Shown one piece after another: positions 22,972 to 26,138 of a stretch of 26,138 nt of DNA. The notes below the pieces were generated by a model. The model was not told the origin of the DNA and did not search any database. It saw nothing but the letters and a program-made list of their open reading frames with translations. This DNA comes from Deinococcus humi (GTDB taxonomy: Bacteria; Deinococcota; Deinococci; Deinococcales; Deinococcaceae). The stretch is taken from NCBI RefSeq assembly GCF_014201875.1, contig NZ_JACHFL010000031.1:1-26138 (forward strand). Direction: 5' to 3'. How positions within the stretch are numbered: position 1 is the stretch's first letter; the number at the start of each line of letters is the position of its first letter. Both the position numbers and the translations under genes were made by a program.

Positions 22972-23838
22972 TCAACGGCCGAGCTCCTGGGCAAACATGT
23001 CACGTACGGTCAGTGGGGGGCGTCCCAGCAGTTGCTCAAGGGTAGGGTGGACAGTAGCAAACTCGCCCGCGCGGCTTGCCCGATACATACCGAGCATCAT
23101 ATTCACGGCGCCTGTCGGTGTGCCCCGCGCTGCCATCCTGGCGCCGAACTCCTCATCGGAAATGACCCGGCGCTGGATGGGACGGCCCAGTACCTCAGAA
23201 GCGGCAGCAGCAAGCTCAGCGAAGTCGAGCGCCTGCGACGCAGTGAGCGGCGGTGTCGGCCCGTCAAATCGGCCAGCGTCAGCAAGAATTACCGCGGCCG
23301 CTTCAGCCAGATCAGCATGGGTCGTCCAAGCAATTTTACCGTCTGCCGGTGTTTCGAGCAGACCAGTGTCGGGTGAATCGCCCAGGAAGTTTAGAGCGCT
23401 TGAGGCGTAGAAGCCGTTGCGCAGGGCCGTCCAGTCCAGACCGGACTGATCCAGCATGTCCTCGGTAGCGGCGTGATCGAGCGCAGGAGGGAACGCCGAG
23501 GACGCGCCCGCAGCCATCTGGCTGGTGTAAACGATCCGCGCCGCATCAGCGTTGCGCGCCGCCTCGATGGCCACGCGGTGCTGACTGAGGGGGTCACCCC
23601 CGTAAGCCCGTGCATTCGAGGACACCAGGAGCACCTGGGTGGCGCCCTCGAATGCACGGGTGAGGCTGGCCGGGTCACGGTAATCACCCTGACGGACCCG
23701 TACCCCAAGAGCCTGCAGGTCGGCGGCTTTCTCGGGGTCGCGGACGCTGGCACCGACCTGGGCGACTGGAAGGCGGGCGACGAGCTTCTCGATGATGGCG
23801 CGGCCCAGTTGGCCGGTAGCTCCTGTGACGACAATCAT
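22972..23838 (-). CDS. NAD(P)H-binding oxidoreductase, atypical SDR of the QorB/NmrA type
   Basis: The 288-residue protein begins MIVVTGATGQLGR, the GxxGxxG dinucleotide loop at the very N-terminus as in QorB (quinone oxidoreductase 2) and NmrA-like proteins. Other family features are ASVRDPEKA, the VRQGDYRDPASL stretch, YTSQMA and LDWTALRNGFY. The Tyr-x3-Lys of classical SDRs is not present, as usual in this subgroup. Such proteins reduce quinones or sense the NADP(H) state. The start at 23838 was chosen because similarity begins there and GGAG lies six bases upstream; a TTG at 23859 is the alternative. It follows the aldo/keto reductase gene on the same strand after about 250 bases, so the two may be regulated together. 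Confidence 0.88.
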   Translation of the reverse strand: MIVVTGATGQLGRAIIEKLVARLPVAQVGASVRDPEKAADLQALGVRVRQGDYRDPASLTRAFEGATQVLLVSSNARAYGGDPLSQHRVAIEAARNADAARIVYTSQMAAGASSAFPPALDHAATEDMLDQSGLDWTALRNGFYASSALNFLGDSPDTGLLETPADGKIAWTTHADLAEAAAVILADAGRFDGPTPPLTASQALDFAELAAAASEVLGRPIQRRVISDEEFGARMAARGTPTGAVNMMLGMYRASRAGEFATVHPTLEQLLGRPPLTVRDMFAQELGR

Positions 23839-24087
23839 TCGGTTCTCCAATGTATGCAAGTGCTCTGGTTTTTCAGGAACGATCCGCGCTCTGCAGAATC
23901 AATGAAAACCCAGTCAGGGATTTTCTCAAGGGGAGTCAGGCTTGTGCCGTTCAGTCAGCAGGTTGTTTTGTGGTCGAAGGTGCAGCGCACGCAGCGTGGG
24001 ATGGGTCCGGCTTTCAAATTCGTTACCCACTCCCGCTTGCCTGCATCATTTCCTGTGGGTCAACGGCCATTGGCCGCTTGGCACCGC

Positions 24088-24975
24088 CTACATCTCTCGC
24101 CGGGAACTGCCGATGCCGCCGAGTTGCGCCAGCGCCTCTTCCGGCAGGATGAGGTTGGCAGCGGCGACGTTCTCACGCAGATGCTCAGGCGAGGAGGTGC
24201 CGGGAATCAGCAGGAGATTGGGGGAACGCTGAAGCAACCACGCCAGAGCTACCTGCATGGGCGTCGCGCCCAACAGCTGAGCAACGTTTGACAGGGCGTC
24301 AGACTGCAGCGGAGAGAACCCGCCCAGCGGAAAGTAGGGCACGTAGGCGACGCCCTGCTGGGCAAGATCATCGAGAAAAGCGTCGTCGTCCCGTTGCGCC
24401 AGGTTGTACATGTTCTGAACACACACGATCTCGCTGATGGACCGCGCCTCCGCGAATTGCCTGGGGGTAACGTTGCTTACACCGATGTGGCGGATCAGCC
24501 CTTGTGCTTTGAGGTCAGCCAGAGCCGCCAGCGGCCCTGCGATGGACCCCTCCGACGGTCCGTGCGCGTCGCCCATGACCCTGAAGTTCACGACATCGAG
24601 CGCGTCCAGTCCGAGGTTCTCAAGGTTATCGTGAACTGCCCGCGTCAGCTCCTCGTGTGACATGGCAGGCACCCAGGATCCGTCCGCAGGACGGCGGGCT
24701 CCAACTTTCGTGACGATCACCAGATCGTCCGGATATGGGTGTAAAGCCTCCCGGATGATCTGATTGGTGATGTGGGGGCCGTAGAAGTCGCTGGTGTCGA
24801 TATGGTTGATTCCCAGCGAGACAGCCTCGCGCAGGACGGCTACGGCGGTATGCCAGTCACGCGGCGGGCCGAAGACGCCGGGGCCGGCGAGTTGCATGGC
24901 TCCGTAGCCCACCCGCCTGACGGTGCGGTCACCGAGCGTGAAGGTGCTGGGATAGCGAGCGGAATAAATGGTCAT
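24088..24975 (-). CDS. pdxI: Aldo/keto reductase, PdxI/YdbC-like
   Basis: The 295-residue protein resembles E. coli YdbC (PdxI, pyridoxal reductase) over its full length: FTLGDRTVRRVGYGAMQLAG, GPGVFGPPRDWH, HIDTSDFYGPHITNQIIREAL, HIGVSNVTPRQFAEAR and LIPGTSSPEHLREN. It should reduce an aldehyde, possibly pyridoxal, with NADPH in the cytoplasm. Catalytic Asp60, Tyr65 and Lys90 are present. The usual catalytic His is missing; the strand reads DVVNFRVMGD there, as I recall it also does in YdbC. GGAGG at 24987-24983 lies seven bases before the ATG; the longer frame to 25071 has no such support. A divergent TetR gene and two inverted repeats sit upstream. The symbol is by similarity from memory, and the substrate is not proven. 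Confidence 0.88.
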   Translation of the reverse strand: MTIYSARYPSTFTLGDRTVRRVGYGAMQLAGPGVFGPPRDWHTAVAVLREAVSLGINHIDTSDFYGPHITNQIIREALHPYPDDLVIVTKVGARRPADGSWVPAMSHEELTRAVHDNLENLGLDALDVVNFRVMGDAHGPSEGSIAGPLAALADLKAQGLIRHIGVSNVTPRQFAEARSISEIVCVQNMYNLAQRDDDAFLDDLAQQGVAYVPYFPLGGFSPLQSDALSNVAQLLGATPMQVALAWLLQRSPNLLLIPGTSSPEHLRENVAAANLILPEEALAQLGGIGSSRREM

Positions 24976-25101
24976 GGGTGAACCTCCAGTGAACTTGGGG
25001 CGCCGTTCTCTCTGCTGTGACGAGCCTGCCAGTCGCGCAGGCTCGTCACTCAACCTCCAGCCGGATGTCACGGACGTCGGGTATCCGCAAGACGCTGCTT
25101 A

Positions 25102-25129
25102 CACTGATAACGTAAACGAGTAACCAGTG
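25102..25129. promoter_or_regulatory. Imperfect inverted repeat inside the reductase promoter, candidate operator
   Basis: CACTGATAAC (25102-25111) and GTAACCAGTG (25120-25129) pair with two mismatches around an 8-base centre. It covers the -10 box and spacer of the reductase promoter, so a regulator bound here would block it. Confidence 0.45.
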
Positions 25130-25138
25130 ATATGTCAA
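25109..25138 (-). promoter_or_regulatory. Promoter of the aldo/keto reductase gene
   Basis: A consensus TTGACA (25138-25133) and TACGTT (25114-25109) have an 18-base spacer on the minus strand. The leader to the ATG is about 125 bases and includes the Shine-Dalgarno sequence. Confidence 0.55.
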
Positions 25139-25143
25139 GCTGC

Positions 25144-25159
25144 TAACACAGACGTGTTA
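25144..25159. promoter_or_regulatory. Inverted repeat at the TetR promoter, candidate operator
   Basis: TAACAC (25144-25149) and GTGTTA (25154-25159) form a perfect 6-bp inverted repeat with a 4-base spacer. It overlaps the first two bases of the TACCAT box of the TetR gene, which fits self-repression. Confidence 0.5.
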
Positions 25160-25163
25160 CCAT
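25158..25163 (+). promoter_or_regulatory. -10 box of the TetR gene, predicted leaderless
   Basis: TACCAT is followed by six bases (CACTTC) and the ATG at 25170. There is no Shine-Dalgarno sequence. No good -35 box was found at the right distance. Confidence 0.4.
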
Positions 25164-25169
25164 CACTTC

Positions 25170-25868
25170 ATGTTAGCCGTCGCCCCTTTACCCCCACGGG
25201 AACGGATCCTCCAGGCCACCCTGGCCCTGCTCGAAAGCGAGGGCGTGGAAGCCATCTCCACCCGCGCAGTCAGTGCCGCCGCCGCTGTACAGCCACCGAC
25301 CATCTACCGCCAGTTTGGCGACATGCAGGGTCTGCTGAACGCTGTGGCAAGCTCTGGATTCGCGTCCTATCTCCAGGCAAAGGCGGCGCACGTGGGGACC
25401 GGGGATCCCGTCGGAGAATTGCGGGAGGGCTGGGACCGGCACGTGGAGTTTGGGCTGACCCATCCGCATCTGTACACCCTGATGTACGCCAGGCTCCAGC
25501 CCGGCGAGCAATCCCCCGCCGCCCTGGAGGCCGCCGCCATGCTGTCGGCCCTGATGGGCCGGGTAGCGGAGGCAGGACGACTCGCGGTGGGCGTGGAGCG
25601 GGCCGCCGCCATGGTTCACGCCTCAGCGGTGGGCGTAACCCTGACCCTGCTTGGCGCTCAAGAGCAGGACGGGGGGTTGGCGAATCAGATGCGTGAGGCC
25701 GTACTGGGCGCCATCCTTACGCCCGATGGAGAGACCGCCGTGGACTCCACCCATCAGGAAGCTGCGACCCACGCCATTGCATTGATTGCCTTGCTTCCCA
25801 AACGCCCAGCCCCATTCAGCGAGGCGGAACGAGCACTCCTTCTGGAATGGCTGACGCGCTTGATCTAG
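25170..25868 (+). CDS. TetR/AcrR family transcriptional regulator, divergent from the reductase
   Basis: The 232-residue protein has an N-terminal TetR domain (about 8-56): RERILQATLALLESEGVEAI, then the helix-turn-helix TRAVSAAAAVQPPTIYRQFGD, with the recognition helix ending in TIYRQF. The remainder is an all-helical ligand domain with HPHLYTLMYAR and AAAMVHASAVGVTLTL, like many TetR proteins of actinobacteria and deinococci. It is transcribed away from the aldo/keto reductase gene; two inverted repeats lie in the shared gap. The usual reading is that it represses the reductase, perhaps the SDR gene behind it, and itself, and is released by a reactive aldehyde or quinone. The ligand is inferred from the neighbours only. 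Confidence 0.93.
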   Translation: MLAVAPLPPRERILQATLALLESEGVEAISTRAVSAAAAVQPPTIYRQFGDMQGLLNAVASSGFASYLQAKAAHVGTGDPVGELREGWDRHVEFGLTHPHLYTLMYARLQPGEQSPAALEAAAMLSALMGRVAEAGRLAVGVERAAAMVHASAVGVTLTLLGAQEQDGGLANQMREAVLGAILTPDGETAVDSTHQEAATHAIALIALLPKRPAPFSEAERALLLEWLTRLI

Positions 25869-26077
25869 CCGCGAAGATGACTGTGGTGCCTGGGTTTGAC
25901 TCCCAGGATGCGACGCGCCCCCGGTTCCAACAGGATCAGGTCCGTTGGAAGGAAGGTACGGCTGCGGCTCTGAAGCTGCTTGTGGTCCGTCTCCCCCACC
26001 CGATTGGATGGCATTGCACCCTAATTCGCAGCTCAAGCGGGATCTAAGTAGATCGCGAATAAGAAGTAGAATTAGGG
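25869..26077. other. Region upstream of the last gene, with hairpins
   Basis: About 210 bases. CCTGGG and CCCAGG (25889-25907) form a 6-bp hairpin 20 bases after the TetR stop, possibly a weak terminator. Nearer the last gene, nested inverted repeats are found (listed separately). Confidence 0.4.
26019..26077. repeat. Nested inverted repeats directly before the last gene
   Basis: CCCTAATTC (26019-26027) and GAATTAGGG (26069-26077) are a perfect 9-bp inverted pair 41 bases apart. Inside lies a second perfect pair, GATCTA-AG-TAGATC (26041-26054). The outer right arm ends at the base before the ATG. The set could be an operator, a hairpin that hides the start, or the end of a mobile element. 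Confidence 0.5.
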
Positions 26078-26138
26078 ATGGGTCGTCCCGCACGACAGAT
26101 CGAGATCAGCGAAGCCGCCGACCAACAGCTCCATGCAC
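26078..26138 (+). CDS. Start of an unidentified gene, 3' end outside window
   Basis: The visible 20 codons read MGRPARQIEISEAADQQLHA, cut by the window end. An MGRPA(K/R)-x-(I/L)-x-(I/L) beginning followed by an acidic helix is common among IS630-type transposases and some small DNA-binding proteins, but the fragment is too short to decide. TAGAAT (26067-26072) lies five bases before the ATG, again the leaderless arrangement; AGGG directly before the ATG is too close to act as a Shine-Dalgarno sequence. Confidence 0.45.
   Translation, partial: MGRPARQIEISEAADQQLHA

Noticed and set aside
25131..25140. Half of a Deinococcus radiation/desiccation response motif (TATGTCA)
   Set aside because: Only one half-site is present; the palindromic 17-base motif is not completed. 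The bases are better explained as the TTGACA box of the reductase promoter.
25889..25907. Hairpin CTGGG-TTTGACT-CCCAG resembling the T-arm of a tRNA
   Set aside because: No matching acceptor, D- or anticodon arms are found upstream and no CCA-compatible acceptor stem pairs. It is treated as a simple hairpin after the TetR gene.
1..26138. CRISPR array, rRNA or prophage attachment site
   Set aside because: No regularly spaced direct repeats, no rRNA-like conserved stretches and no tRNA-flanked duplication were seen on either strand.

Overview
The window looks like a chromosomal stretch of a Deinococcus-type bacterium. The DNA is GC-rich, several genes have a TANNNT box 5-7 bases upstream of the ATG with no Shine-Dalgarno sequence (the leaderless pattern known from Deinococcus), and the gene families (KGG stress protein, DUF5996, DUF2243 with CtaG, zinc-ribbon kinase) fit. 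The genus is inferred from these traits; no 16S rRNA or tRNA gene was found.

Layout, left to right. 1-474 is the C-terminal end of a beta-helix protein, closed by a strong terminator. 1334-2197 is a transglutaminase-like protein in gene-poor surroundings. 2613-4519 (minus) is a TetR regulator and a cytochrome P450 with an ATGA overlap. 4792-5712 (minus) is an orphan iron-type substrate-binding protein. 5922-6119 is a small KGG stress protein whose C-terminal tail appears cut by a TAG. 6477-7412 (minus) is a DUF5996 protein. About 1.2 kb without a convincing gene follows, then a membrane diguanylate cyclase (8649-9815). 9816-10631 seems to hold decayed gene fragments. 10632-11354 is a lipoprotein-type phospholipase A2 with a clear terminator, followed by a DesK/NarL-type two-component pair (11555-13560).

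The centre of interest is 14046-20830. Four tightly packed genes encode a VWA protein, a zinc-ribbon Ser/Thr kinase with a proline-rich linker and C-terminal membrane segments, a zinc-ribbon FHA protein, and a protein that joins an acidic tail, what looks like a dead kinase domain, and an intact PP2C phosphatase. Next comes a voltage-gated-type K+ channel that also ends in a zinc ribbon. The kinase, FHA reader and phosphatase form a complete write/read/erase set. The VWA protein has a repeated Thr motif at its C-terminus that could be the phosphorylated docking site. The shared zinc ribbons suggest, but do not prove, that the channel belongs to the same assembly.

The right end holds DUF2243 and CtaG-like membrane proteins (21293-22566) preceded by a possible 14-codon coupled leader peptide. 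A QorB-like SDR and a PdxI/YdbC-like aldo/keto reductase on the minus strand follow, with a divergent TetR regulator; two inverted repeats lie between the reductase and the regulator. The window ends at the first 20 codons of another gene, preceded by nested inverted repeats.
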